This document shows positions 1 through 8,572 of a DNA stretch of 64,000 nucleotides, piece after piece. The DNA is taken from positions 62,001 to 126,000 of the forward strand of contig NZ_JOAI01000006.1 of assembly GCF_000717715.1 (NCBI RefSeq), in the 5' to 3' direction. The position numbers and the translations under genes are program-made. The first letter of the stretch is position 1; each line of letters begins with the position of its first letter. This DNA is from Streptomyces sp. NRRL B-24484. Lineage in GTDB: Bacteria; Actinomycetota; Actinomycetes; Streptomycetales; Streptomycetaceae. The notes under the pieces were generated by a model, which saw only the letters and a program-made list of their open reading frames with translations, had not been told where the DNA came from and did not search any database.

Positions 1-304
1 AGGGGTACTGGACCACGTCGATGGTGGTGATCCTGCTGCCGTCGAGGGTGACCTTGACCTGGACGGGTCCGTAGCGGGTGTTCGCGGCGTCCCCGGTGAC
101 CGTCCTCGTCGAGCCCGTCGAGCCGGAGGTGCCCGACGAGCTGCCGGACGAGCTGCCGGAGGAGCCCGACGAGGTGTCGGTGGCGCCGCCCGTGCCGCCC
201 GAGCTGATCACCGCGGCGGCCCCGGCCCCCTCGTGCGGTTTCAGGGAGAGCAGCAGCACGATTCCGGCCGCGGTGGCGGCGCTGCTGACGACGGCTCGGC
301 GCAT
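1..304 (-). CDS. FMN-binding domain protein (partial, left edge)
   Basis: Only the N-terminal ~101 residues are in the window. The protein starts with a short basic stretch and a hydrophobic segment (AAGIVLLLSL), followed by a Ser/Gly/Thr-rich linker, and then TRYGPVQVKVTLDG, which resembles the start of the FMN_bind fold of NqrC/RnfG-type proteins. The start ATG at 304 follows an AGGAGGA ribosome site. It is 25 bases downstream of the ferric-reductase-like gene on the same strand, so they are probably cotranscribed. Such pairs usually form an extracytoplasmic electron-transfer unit, often with an ApbE flavin transferase, which would lie left of the window. The family assignment rests on the linker, the first strand and the context. 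Confidence 0.72.
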   Translation of the reverse strand, partial: MRRAVVSSAATAAGIVLLLSLKPHEGAGAAAVISSGGTGGATDTSSGSSGSSSGSSSGTSGSTGSTRTVTGDAANTRYGPVQVKVTLDGSRITTIDVVQYP

Positions 305-329
305 GGGGTCCTCCTGGGGGACGGGGGGA

Positions 330-1685
330 TCAGAGGGCGAAGGACTCGCGGTGGATGCGGTTCGGCCGCACGCCGGCGGCCCGCAGCGAGCGGACGGCCT
401 CCTCGGCCATCCCCTCCGGTCCGCACAGGTAGACCTCGTGGTCGGCGAGGTCGGGGACGAGCCGGCGCAGGGCGGTGCCGAGGTCGCCGATCCGGCTGCG
501 CGACCCGACCAGGGCGTGCACCCGGCCGCCGCGCCGCCGGGCGAGGGCCTCCAGCTCCTCCCGGAACATCAGGTCCTCGGGCCGGCTGGCCCGCTGCACC
601 AGGGTCACCCGGCCCGGCAGGGTCTCGAACAGCGCCCGCAGCGGGGTGATGCCGACACCGGCGCCGAGCAGCAGCACCCGCTGCTCCCGCTGCAGCCGGC
701 CGGTGAACGCCCCGTACGGGCCTTCGGCGCGGACCCGGGTGCCGGGTCGCAGGGCGGCCACCGCGGCGCTGTGCCCGCCGAGGTCCTTGACGGTGAACCG
801 GAGGAAGTTCGGGTGCGGCGGCGCCGAGAGCGAGTACGGGTTGGCGGCCCAGCGCAGTCCGGGTGCCTGGAACTGCAGCCGGAAGAACTGCCCGGGCTCG
901 GCCCGCAGCTCGTCCAGCCGGTGGCCGGTCAGGAAGAGCGACACCACCCCGGGGGCCTCCGCCCGGACCTCGGCGACCTGCAGCCGGTGCCGGCGGTCGA
1001 GCAGCCACGGCCGCGCCAGCCGGTACCAGCCGACCAGGACGGCGGTGCCGAAGTACAGCCCGTACCAGAGGGCCTTGGCCTTGGGGTCGCCGAAGTCCGC
1101 CCCGGTCGCGAGCTGGTGGCCGAAGGTGAGCGCGACGGCCACGTAGGTGGCCAGGTGCAGGTAGTACCAGGTCTCGTAGGAGAGCCGGCGGCGGGCGGCC
1201 CGGGCGGAGACCGCGCCGGTGCCCAGCAGCAGGAGGGTGCCCAGCGTCGCCTTGATCATCTCGGGGTAGTGGAAGACGATGTCGACGCCCTCGGCGACCA
1301 CCCCCCGGTCATTGGTGAGCGCGTACCCCCAGGTGATCGTCAGCACGTGGACGGTCACCATGGCGACCATCCAGCGGCCGCCGAAGGCGTGCCAACGGGC
1401 CAGCCGGTCGGCGCCGACCTCCCGCTCCAGCGGGGGCAGCCGGGTCATCAGCAGGATCAGCACGGGCGCCGCGTAGCCCGCGAGCAGGCCGGAGAGCCGG
1501 CCCGCGTTGGTGAGCCAGCCGGCCGCGCCGGCGACCGAGGCGGTGTCCTTCCACCAGAGCGCGGCGACGCCGAGCGCTCCCGCCGCGATCAGCGCGAGCA
1601 CGACGGTCGGCGCGGCGGCGACCGGACGGCGCGGGACGGCCCGGTGCGTCCGGGCCGCGGACCGCGGTGGGGCTGCGGTGGCCAT
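330..1685 (-). CDS. Ferric-reductase-like transmembrane oxidoreductase with FNR domain
   Basis: A 451-residue membrane protein. The first ~210 residues carry about six hydrophobic segments with histidines spaced as in heme-binding ferric reductase domains (WHAFGG, TVHVL, YYLHLATYV, FGHQLA). The C-terminal half is a ferredoxin-NADP reductase module: the FAD-binding motif NPYSLSAPP, the NAD-binding LLLGAGVGITPLRAL, and the terminal CGPEGM. It likely passes electrons from cytoplasmic NAD(P)H through FAD and heme to an outer acceptor, probably the FMN-binding protein encoded next. The start at 1685 is chosen because AAGGAGGT lies just upstream; the frame is open further but lacks a better site. 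The gene is divergent from a two-component system that may control it. Confidence 0.85.
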   Translation of the reverse strand: MATAAPPRSAARTHRAVPRRPVAAAPTVVLALIAAGALGVAALWWKDTASVAGAAGWLTNAGRLSGLLAGYAAPVLILLMTRLPPLEREVGADRLARWHAFGGRWMVAMVTVHVLTITWGYALTNDRGVVAEGVDIVFHYPEMIKATLGTLLLLGTGAVSARAARRRLSYETWYYLHLATYVAVALTFGHQLATGADFGDPKAKALWYGLYFGTAVLVGWYRLARPWLLDRRHRLQVAEVRAEAPGVVSLFLTGHRLDELRAEPGQFFRLQFQAPGLRWAANPYSLSAPPHPNFLRFTVKDLGGHSAAVAALRPGTRVRAEGPYGAFTGRLQREQRVLLLGAGVGITPLRALFETLPGRVTLVQRASRPEDLMFREELEALARRRGGRVHALVGSRSRIGDLGTALRRLVPDLADHEVYLCGPEGMAEEAVRSLRAAGVRPNRIHRESFAL

Positions 1686-1748
1686 CGGGAACCTCCTTCG
1701 AACCCGGCGGCGAGTGCCGCCGAGGTGGCCCACGATGGCACCGCAAGC

Positions 1749-1863
1749 TCTCAGTTGCCTCTGAGTGCGCAGCCTCCCACAGGCCCTCATCGAGCACGTC
1801 CGTGCAGGTCAGGCCTGGTGCGTCGGCCAGGGGAGGCGTTCGGGGATCTCAGCGCTTTCTCAT
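1749..1863. promoter_or_regulatory. Candidate OmpR-type operator repeats in the divergent region
   Basis: The 226-base gap between the oxidoreductase and the response regulator holds two pairs of direct hexamers, each pair spaced exactly 11 bp start to start: TCTCAG 1749-1754 with TCTGAG 1760-1765, and TCTCAG 1847-1852 with TCTCAT 1858-1863. OmpR-family regulators bind direct repeats with this spacing. One pair lies next to each divergent gene. Binding by the adjacent regulator is inferred. Confidence 0.45.
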
Positions 1864-1911
1864 CGCGGCGGGCCAGAATGAGAGCCCGTGACAGCACACC
1901 GAGGGAGCACC

Positions 1912-2628
1912 ATGGACGACTCCGCCGACCGGCAGGCCTGGCGGGTCCTCGTCGTCGACGACGAACCGGACCTGGTGGAGGTGGTCTGCGGGGCGCTCCG
2001 CTACGAGGGCTGGGAGGCCGTCGGCGCGACCACCGGCGAGGCCGCCGTCCGCACCGCCGCCGCCTGGCGGCCGCACGCCGTGGTGCTCGACATGATGCTC
2101 CCCGACCTCGACGGCATGGAGGTGCTGCGCCGCATCCACGCCGCCCGGCCCGAGGTGCGGGTGCTCTTCCTCACCGCCAGGGACGCAGTCGAGGACCGGA
2201 TCGCCGGGATCGCGGCGGGCGGCGACGACTACGTCACCAAGCCGTTCAGCCTGGCCGAGGTGGTCGTCCGGCTGCGCGGACTGCTGCGCCGCGCCGCCCC
2301 GCCCGCCCCCGCCGGGCGGCCGCCCGCGCACGCCCTGGTCCTCGGCGACCTCGTCCTCGACGAGCAGGCCCGCGAGGTCACCCGCGGCGGCGAGCCGATC
2401 GACCTCAGCCCCACCGAGTACGCCCTCCTGACCCACCTCATGCACCACCCCCGGCAGGTGCTCAGCAAGGCGCAGCTGCTGGAAGCCGTCTGGTCGTACG
2501 ACTTCGGCGGGCAGGCGCACGTCGTGGAGCTGTACATCAGCTACCTGCGCAAGAAGATCGACGCCGGCCGGACGCCGATGATCCACACCGTGCGCGGCGC
2601 CGGCTACCTGATCAAGGCGTCCCCGTGA
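1912..2628 (+). CDS. OmpR/PhoB-family response regulator
   Basis: A 238-residue protein. The receiver domain occupies roughly residues 10-125, with the acidic pair in VVDDEPD, the phospho-acceptor Asp in VLDMMLPD, Thr in FLTA and Lys in TKPF. A winged-helix Trans_reg_C domain follows at about 143-236 (LSPTEYALL, VVELYISYLRKKID, VRGAGYLI). All phosphorylation residues are present, so it should be an active regulator. The ATG at 1912 follows GAGGGAG; an in-frame GTG 24 bases earlier has no better site. It overlaps the kinase start by 4 bases (GTGA), so the two are translationally coupled. The likely target is the divergent oxidoreductase operon. Confidence 0.9.
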   Translation: MDDSADRQAWRVLVVDDEPDLVEVVCGALRYEGWEAVGATTGEAAVRTAAAWRPHAVVLDMMLPDLDGMEVLRRIHAARPEVRVLFLTARDAVEDRIAGIAAGGDDYVTKPFSLAEVVVRLRGLLRRAAPPAPAGRPPAHALVLGDLVLDEQAREVTRGGEPIDLSPTEYALLTHLMHHPRQVLSKAQLLEAVWSYDFGGQAHVVELYISYLRKKIDAGRTPMIHTVRGAGYLIKASP

Positions 2629-4145
2629 CGGCCGCCCGGCAGCGGACCGTCCGGACGGGGGCCGCCCGGCTGCGCGCGCGGGCCGGCCGGCTCGTGCCGC
2701 GGACGCTGCGGGCCCGGCTGATCGCCGGACTTCTGGTGCTGCTGGTCGTCACCTGCGCCGCGGTCGGCTTCGCCACCACCGCGGCCCTGCGGCACTTCCT
2801 GGTCGACCGGCTGGACCAGCAGCTCTCCGACACCGGCGGCCGGTACGCCGCGAGCCTGGAGCACGCCGACCGGGGCGGCGCCACCGACACCCGGGCGCAG
2901 ACCCCCGGCACCTTCGGCGCCCGGCTGCTCGACGGCCGGGCCACCGCGGCCGGTGTGGTGGACGGGGACGCCGACGACGCCGACCGCCCCAACGCCGACG
3001 ACACGGTCGCCCTCTCCGCGGCCGATCAGCGCGCCCTGACCGCGCTGCCGGTCGGCGGCCCGGCCCGCACCGTCCGGCTGCCGGCCCTGGAGGGCCCGTA
3101 CCGGATGCAGGCGGTCGCCGGCCGGGACGGCGACGTGCTGGTCAGCGGCCTGCCGCTGGGTCAGGTCGAGGACACCGTCGACCGTCTGACGACGCTTGAA
3201 CTCACCGTCTTCGCGATCGCCGTCTCCGCGGCGGGGGTGGCCGGCGCGCTCTGGGTCCGCTGGTCGCTGCGGCCGCTGGACCGGGTGGTCGCCACCGCCG
3301 AGCGGGTCAGCACGCTGCCGCTCGCGAGCGGCGCCGTCGACCTCTCCGAGCGGGTGCCCGACGACGACCCGGCGACCGAGGTCGGCCGGGTGGGTGCCGC
3401 GCTCAACCGGATGCTCGGTCACGTCGGTGCCGCGCTCGCCCGGCGGCACGCGGTGGAGGAACGGCTGCGGGCGTTCACCGCCGACGCCAGCCACGAGCTG
3501 CGCACCCCGGTCGCCGCCGTCCGCGGCCACGCCGAGCTGGCGCTGCGCCATCCGGGTGCGGTGCCCGAACCGGTGGTCCACTCGCTGGAGCGGATCGGCG
3601 CCGAGGCCGGGCGGATGGGCGCCATCGTCGAGGACCTGCTGCTGCTCGCCCGGCTGGACGCGGGCCGGCCGCTCGCCGACCGGGAGGTCGACCTGACCCG
3701 GATCGCGCTGGACGGCGTGGCCGACGCCCGCGCCGCCGGACCGGACCACCGCTGGCGGCTGGTGCTGCCGGAGGAGCCGGTGCTCGTCCGCGGGGACGCC
3801 GACCGGCTGGCCCAGGTGGCGGCCAACCTGCTGGCCAACGCCCGCACCCACACGCCGCCCGGCACGGTGGTCGAGCTCGCCCTGGAACGGGCCGGCGCGG
3901 AGGTGCGGCTGTCCGTCGCCGACACCGGACCGGGGATCCCGCCGGAGCTGGCCGACCGGGTCTTCGAGCGGTTCGTGCGCGGGGACCGGGGCCGGTCGCG
4001 GGCCACCGGTTCGACCGGGCTCGGCCTGTCGATCGTGCAGGCGGTCGTCCAGGCGCACGGCGGCACGGTGGACGCCGCGAGCCGGCCGGGCCGGACCGTC
4101 TTCACCGTCCGGCTGCCGGCCGCCGGGCCGGTGCCGCCGGTGTGA
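2625..4145 (+). CDS. Sensor histidine kinase (HAMP, HisKA, HATPase_c)
   Basis: A 506-residue membrane kinase. TM1 is at about residues 31-52 and TM2 at about 191-212, flanking a ~140-residue extracytoplasmic sensor region without a recognisable fold. A HAMP segment follows TM2. The H-box is SHELRTPVAAVRGH with phospho-acceptor His290, followed by the N-box (NLLANARTHTPPG), DTGPGIP, and GLGLSIVQAVVQAHGG. The start GTG overlaps the regulator's stop codon. The last codons sit in a tandem CCGCCGGTGTGA duplication that repeats the stop context, and a strong hairpin follows. The signal sensed cannot be read from the sequence; redox or metal stress is a guess from the divergent oxidoreductase. Confidence 0.9.
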   Translation: MTAARQRTVRTGAARLRARAGRLVPRTLRARLIAGLLVLLVVTCAAVGFATTAALRHFLVDRLDQQLSDTGGRYAASLEHADRGGATDTRAQTPGTFGARLLDGRATAAGVVDGDADDADRPNADDTVALSAADQRALTALPVGGPARTVRLPALEGPYRMQAVAGRDGDVLVSGLPLGQVEDTVDRLTTLELTVFAIAVSAAGVAGALWVRWSLRPLDRVVATAERVSTLPLASGAVDLSERVPDDDPATEVGRVGAALNRMLGHVGAALARRHAVEERLRAFTADASHELRTPVAAVRGHAELALRHPGAVPEPVVHSLERIGAEAGRMGAIVEDLLLLARLDAGRPLADREVDLTRIALDGVADARAAGPDHRWRLVLPEEPVLVRGDADRLAQVAANLLANARTHTPPGTVVELALERAGAEVRLSVADTGPGIPPELADRVFERFVRGDRGRSRATGSTGLGLSIVQAVVQAHGGTVDAASRPGRTVFTVRLPAAGPVPPV

Positions 4146-4160
4146 CCGCCGGTGTGACCG

Positions 4161-4197
4161 CCGGCGGCCGGGCGGGACGCACCCGCCCGGCCGCCGG
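4161..4197. terminator. Bidirectional terminator between the kinase gene and pepN
   Basis: A perfect 16-bp stem (4161-4176 with 4182-4197) with a 5-base loop separates two convergent genes. There is no T-run, as is usual for GC-rich actinobacteria. Confidence 0.8.
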
Positions 4198-4202
4198 AAC
4201 GG

Positions 4203-6785
4203 TCAGTGGCGCTCGCCGGCCGCGCGGTCGGCGGCCTGCGCGCGGAGGGCGCGCTCGATGCCGGCGCGGGACTCCACGACCTGGCGGCGCAGCGCCGGCG
4301 CCGGGTCGACCGAGGCCAGCCAGGCGTCGGTGGCGTCCAGGGTGGCCTGCTCGACCTGGTAGGCCGGGTACAGGCCGACGATGATCTGCTGCGAGATCTC
4401 GTGGCTGCGGCTCTCCCAGACGCCCTTGACCGCGGCGAAGTACTTCTCGCGGTAGGCGGCGATCAGCTCGCGCTGGTCGGGCTGCTGGAAGCCGCCGATG
4501 ACGGCCTCCTGGACGTAGTTGGTGAGCTTGTCGGACTCCACCACGGAGGCCCAGGCCTCGGCCTTGGCGGCGGCGGTCGGGCGGGCGGCCCGGCAGCTCG
4601 CGGCGTGCTCCTGGCCGGAGGAGGTGTTGTCGCGCACCAGCTCCTCGTCGACGGCCTTGTCGTCGGCGCGGCCGGTGGCGACCAGGCGGGCCAGCAGGCT
4701 CCACCGCAGCTCGGTGTCGACGGCCAGGCCCTCGATCACCTCGGAGCCGTCGAGCAGGCCGGCCAGCAGGCCGAGCTGGGCGTCGGTACGGGCGGCGCCG
4801 GCCAGGGTGCGGGCCCAGGCGAGCTGGTGGTCGCTGCCGGGGGCGGCGGCGCGCAGCTGCTCCTCGGCGGCGGCGGCCCAGCTCTGCAGGCCCTCCTCGC
4901 GCCAGGCCGGGTCGGCGTACATCTCCAGGGCGAGCTTGACCTGGCGCTGCACGGACTGCACGACGCCGATGTCGGACTCGCGCTGCAGGCCGGAGAGGGC
5001 GAGGGCGAGGTAGTCGCGGGTGGCGAGCTCGCCGTCGCGGGTCATGTCCCAGGCGGAGGCCCAGCACAGGGCGCGCGGCAGCGAGTCGGCGAAGTCGCCG
5101 AGGTGGCCGGTGACGACGGCCATCGAGTCCTCGTCGAGGCGGACCTTGGCGTAGGACAGGTCGTCGTCGTTGAGCAGCAGGACGGCGGGGCGGTGCCGGC
5201 CGACCAGCTCGGGCACCTCGGTGCGCGGGCCGTCGACGTCGAGCTCGATCCGGTCGGTGCGCACCAGGGAGCCGTCGACCAGCTCGTACAGGCCGACCGC
5301 GATCCGGTGCGGGCGCAGCACGGCCTCGCCGCGGGCTCCGGCGGGCAGCGCCGGGGCCTCCTGGAGGACGGCGAAGGACTCGATCTCGCCGTCGGTGTTG
5401 ATCCGCAGCTCGGGGCGGAGCACGTTGATGCCGGCGGTCTCCAGCCAGGCCTTCGACCAGGTCTTCAGGTCGCGGCCGCTGGCCTCCTCCAGGGCGCCGA
5501 GCAGGTCGGGCAGGGTGGTGTTGCCCCAGGCGTGGCGCTTGAAGTAGGCCTGCACGCCCTGGAAGAACGCGTCCTGGCCGACGTAGGCGACCAGCTGCTT
5601 GAGCACCGAGGCGCCCTTGGCGTAGGTGATGCCGTCGAAGTTGACCTGGACGTCCTCCAGGTCGTTGATCTCCGCCATGATCGGGTGGGTGGACGGCAGC
5701 TGGTCCTGCCGGTACGCCCAGGTCTTCATCTGGTTGGCGAAGGTCGTCCAGGAGTGCGGCCACTTGGAGCCGGGGGCCTCGGCCTGGCAGACGGCCTCGG
5801 CGAAGGTCGCGAAGGACTCGTTCAGCCAGAGGTCGTTCCACCACTCCATCGTCACGAGGTCGCCGAACCACATGTGGGCGAGCTCGTGCAGGATCGTCGC
5901 GGCGCGCATCTCGTAGGAGGCGTCGGTGACCTTGGAGCGGAAGACGTACTGGTCGCGCAGGGTGACGGCGCCCGCGTTCTCCATCGCGCCGGCGTTGAAC
6001 TCCGGAACGAACAGCTGGTCGTACTTGGCGAACGGGTAGGCGAAGTCGAACTTCTCCTGGAAGTAGTCGAAGCCCTGCTTGGTGACGTCGAAGATCGCCT
6101 CGGCGTCCAGGAACTCGCGCAGCGAGGGGCGGCAGTACACGCCGAGCGGCACCCGCTGGTCGCCGTTGACATACTCGTCGAAGACGCCCACGTAGGGGCC
6201 GGCCACCAGCGCGGTGACGTAGGTGGACATCCGCGGGGTGGGCTCGAAGGCCCAGGTGCGGGTCGCGCCCTCGCCGGCCGGCTCGGGGCTGGGGGAGTTG
6301 GAGACCACGACCCAGCCCGCCGGGGCCGTCACGGTGAAGCGGAAGGCCGCCTTGAGGTCGGGCTGCTCGAAGGCGGCGAAGACCCGGCGGGCGTCCGGGA
6401 CCTCGAACTGGGTGTACAGGTAGGTCTCGCCGTCGACCGGGTCGACGAAGCGGTGCAGGCCCTCGCCCGTGTTGGTGTAGGCGCAGTCGGCGACCACCCG
6501 GAGCTCGTTCTCGGCCCGGACGGCGGGCAGTGCGATCCGGCTGTCGGCGAAGTTGGCGAGGTCCAGCGACTCACCGTTCAGCACGATCTCGGAGACGCTC
6601 GGCGCGACCAGGTCGATGAAGGTGGCGGCACCCGGGGTGGTGGCGGAGAAGCGGACCACGGTGGTGGACCGGAAGGTGCCCCCCTCGGGGGCCGAGCCCA
6701 GGTCGAGCTCGATGTCGTACGACTCCACATGCAGGAGTGCGGCCCGGGTACGGGCCTCCTCACGGGTCAAGTTGGTGCCAGGCAC
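4203..6785 (-). CDS. pepN: Aminopeptidase N (M1 family zinc metallopeptidase)
   Basis: An 860-residue M1 aminopeptidase removing N-terminal residues from peptides in the cytoplasm. It has the GAMEN exopeptidase motif followed by the zinc site HELAHMWFGDL and the downstream Glu in WLNESFA. The C-terminal ERAP1-like helical region extends to the end. Length matches actinobacterial PepN. I place the start at GTG 6785, preceded by AAGGAG with a 7-base spacer, giving the family-typical N-terminus PGTNLTREEA; an ATG 36 bases upstream lacks a comparable site. The gene stands alone between a convergent kinase and a divergent ROK regulator. Confidence 0.93.
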   Translation of the reverse strand: MPGTNLTREEARTRAALLHVESYDIELDLGSAPEGGTFRSTTVVRFSATTPGAATFIDLVAPSVSEIVLNGESLDLANFADSRIALPAVRAENELRVVADCAYTNTGEGLHRFVDPVDGETYLYTQFEVPDARRVFAAFEQPDLKAAFRFTVTAPAGWVVVSNSPSPEPAGEGATRTWAFEPTPRMSTYVTALVAGPYVGVFDEYVNGDQRVPLGVYCRPSLREFLDAEAIFDVTKQGFDYFQEKFDFAYPFAKYDQLFVPEFNAGAMENAGAVTLRDQYVFRSKVTDASYEMRAATILHELAHMWFGDLVTMEWWNDLWLNESFATFAEAVCQAEAPGSKWPHSWTTFANQMKTWAYRQDQLPSTHPIMAEINDLEDVQVNFDGITYAKGASVLKQLVAYVGQDAFFQGVQAYFKRHAWGNTTLPDLLGALEEASGRDLKTWSKAWLETAGINVLRPELRINTDGEIESFAVLQEAPALPAGARGEAVLRPHRIAVGLYELVDGSLVRTDRIELDVDGPRTEVPELVGRHRPAVLLLNDDDLSYAKVRLDEDSMAVVTGHLGDFADSLPRALCWASAWDMTRDGELATRDYLALALSGLQRESDIGVVQSVQRQVKLALEMYADPAWREEGLQSWAAAAEEQLRAAAPGSDHQLAWARTLAGAARTDAQLGLLAGLLDGSEVIEGLAVDTELRWSLLARLVATGRADDKAVDEELVRDNTSSGQEHAASCRAARPTAAAKAEAWASVVESDKLTNYVQEAVIGGFQQPDQRELIAAYREKYFAAVKGVWESRSHEISQQIIVGLYPAYQVEQATLDATDAWLASVDPAPALRRQVVESRAGIERALRAQAADRAAGERH

Positions 6786-7115
6786 TCGCAGGACTCCTTC
6801 GTCAGGCTTGGTTGGGGGCATCCTTTCACGAGCGTCCCCCGCGCGGACCTGCGATTTCCGGGGTCGTCGGGCGGTTCGGGCGTTCGGCTACGACACTCGA
6901 CGTAGGGCGGCGGCTGAGGTTTCGCAACGATCTGCATTCGCCCTTGACTCTGTATTGCGGACTTGGCTGAGCTTAGAGTTCAGAAGTTGAAGATGAACGC
7001 CCGGTTGAGGATTCGACACCGCAGGGTGACGGCCCGGCCGGCCACAACGAGCTCCGCCGCAAGGGCGCGGCAGGGACGGGAGCGGTCGGGTTCCCGTGCC
7101 CTGGGAGGGTGAATC
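6786..7115. other. Divergent intergenic region, pepN / ROK regulator
   Basis: These 330 bases hold no convincing gene. They are more AT-rich around 6925-7000 and should contain both promoters. A TTGACT at 6944-6949 and a TAGAGT at 6974-6979 resemble -35 and -10 elements, but their spacing is too long for a confident pair. Confidence 0.4.
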
Positions 7116-8318
7116 ATGTCGATGGACACGCCGGGATCGCAGTCCTCGCTGCACCGGGCGAACCTCGAGAGGGTGCTGCGGGCCGTGCGGATGGCCGGCT
7201 CGCTGACCCAGGCCGAGATCGCCAGGTCCACAGGGCTGTCGGCGGCGACGGTGTCCAACATCGTCCGCGAGCTGAAGGAGAGCGGCACCGTCGTGGTGGC
7301 CGACACCTCCTCAGGTGGCAGACGGGCGCGCAGCGTCTCGCTCAGCGGGGACGCCGGGATCGTGGTCGGCGTCGACTTCGGCCACACCCACCTGCGCGTC
7401 GCGGTGGGCAACCTGGCGCACCGGGTGCTGGCCGAGGAGAGCGAACCGATCGACACCGACGTGTCGGCCCAGCAGGGCTTCGACCGGGCGGAGACGCTGG
7501 TCGGGCGGCTGCTGTCGCAGGCCGGGTTCCGCCCGGACAAGGTGATCGGCGTGGGCCTGGGCGTGCCCGGCCCGATCGACGTGGAGACCGGCGCGCTCGG
7601 CTCGACGGCGATCCTGCCGGGCTGGACGGGCGTCAACCCGGGGCGGGAGCTCTCCCAGCGCCTGGGCATGCAGGTGTACGTGGACAACGACGCCAACCTG
7701 GGTGCACTGGGCGAGTTGGTGTGGGGCGCGGGCCGCGGCCTGAGCGACCTCGCGTACATCAAGGTGGCCAGCGGCGTCGGCTCCGGACTGGTCATCAACG
7801 GGCAGATCTACCGCGGCCCCGGGGGCACCGCCGGCGAGATCGGGCACATCACGCTGGACGAGGCCGGCCCGGTCTGCCGCTGCGGCAACCGGGGCTGCCT
7901 GGAGACCTTCGTCGGCTCGCGCTACCTGCTCAACCTCTTGAACGCGAGCCACCCGGGCGAGTTGACGCTCACGAAGGTGGTGCAGCTGGCGCAGCAGGGC
8001 GACCTGGGCTGCCGGCGCGTCATCGCGGACGCCGGCCGGCAGATCGGCTCGGGCGTCGCCACCCTGTGCAACCTGCTGAATCCGCGTCGGGTGATCCTCG
8101 GCGGCGAACTCGCGGAGGCCGGTGAGCTGGTGCTCTCCCCGATCCGGGACTCGGTGGCGCGGTACGCCATCCCCAGTGCGGCGCGGCAGCTCTCGGTCGT
8201 TCCGGGCACGTTGGGCGGCCGGGCGGAGGTGCTCGGCGCGCTCGCCCTGGTGATGAGCGAGATGGGCGAATCGGGCGCGATCCGGCACACCGGGCTGGCG
8301 TCCGCGTCCAGTGCCTGA
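7116..8318 (+). CDS. rok7B7: ROK-family transcriptional regulator, Rok7B7-like
   Basis: A 400-residue protein with an N-terminal winged helix-turn-helix (about residues 14-70; LTQAEIARSTGLSAATVSNI) and a ROK sugar-kinase-like domain from about residue 80 (GVDFGHTHLRVAVG, GLGVPGPID, GEIGHI). The ROK zinc motif CRCGNRGCLE is intact. GGGAGG precedes ATG 7116. It lies immediately upstream of a three-gene sugar importer and then dxs, the order I recall around S. coelicolor rok7B7 (SCO6008) and xylFGH. In that species Rok7B7 affects xylose uptake, carbon catabolite repression and antibiotic production. Orthology is inferred from domains and order. Confidence 0.85.
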   Translation: MSMDTPGSQSSLHRANLERVLRAVRMAGSLTQAEIARSTGLSAATVSNIVRELKESGTVVVADTSSGGRRARSVSLSGDAGIVVGVDFGHTHLRVAVGNLAHRVLAEESEPIDTDVSAQQGFDRAETLVGRLLSQAGFRPDKVIGVGLGVPGPIDVETGALGSTAILPGWTGVNPGRELSQRLGMQVYVDNDANLGALGELVWGAGRGLSDLAYIKVASGVGSGLVINGQIYRGPGGTAGEIGHITLDEAGPVCRCGNRGCLETFVGSRYLLNLLNASHPGELTLTKVVQLAQQGDLGCRRVIADAGRQIGSGVATLCNLLNPRRVILGGELAEAGELVLSPIRDSVARYAIPSAARQLSVVPGTLGGRAEVLGALALVMSEMGESGAIRHTGLASASSA

Positions 8319-8385
8319 GACACCGCGGGCGGCCCGCCGAACGGCCGCCGAGCGACCCCCGCGCCGCCTCTGAGCTGCGCAGACC

Positions 8386-8416
8386 GGCCCCCGACCTGCC
8401 CCGGCAGGCGGGGGCC
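8386..8416 (+). terminator. Terminator after the ROK gene
   Basis: A GC-rich hairpin of about 14 bp with one bulged A and a 2-base loop, followed by a short T-rich stretch. Confidence 0.65.
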
Positions 8417-8462
8417 GCGGTCGTTTGATCTCGGCTTCGCCTTCAGGAAGATAACGAAAGGG

Positions 8463-8549
8463 TTCGGATCACCGCAGTTGCGGTTTTACTTATTGACGAC
8501 AAGGTGCGGGCCGGGTTGACTCCACTCAACCTCGCCGCAAGGTTGCGGC
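8463..8549 (+). promoter_or_regulatory. xylF promoter region with two palindromic operator candidates
   Basis: Two related perfect palindromes lie upstream of xylF: ACCGCA-GT-TGCGGT at 8471-8484 and GCCGCAA-GG-TTGCGGC at 8534-8549. They share CCGCA/TGCGG arms. The first sits between a possible -35 (TTCGGA 8463-8468) and -10 (TACTTA 8487-8492), where a bound repressor would block polymerase. The second lies 23 bases before the start codon. Binding by the adjacent ROK regulator is inferred. Confidence 0.5.
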
Positions 8550-8572
8550 ACTGTCAGGGAGGCACCCCCACC

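Noticed and set aside
78..2624. Open plus-strand frame running into the histidine kinase gene
   Set aside because: It is the in-frame upstream extension of the kinase through the antisense of the oxidoreductase gene and the response-regulator region; no homology before 2625.
6944..6979. TTGACT ... TAGAGT as a promoter for the ROK gene
   Set aside because: The spacer is 24 bases, outside the normal 16-19 range, so I did not list it as a promoter.
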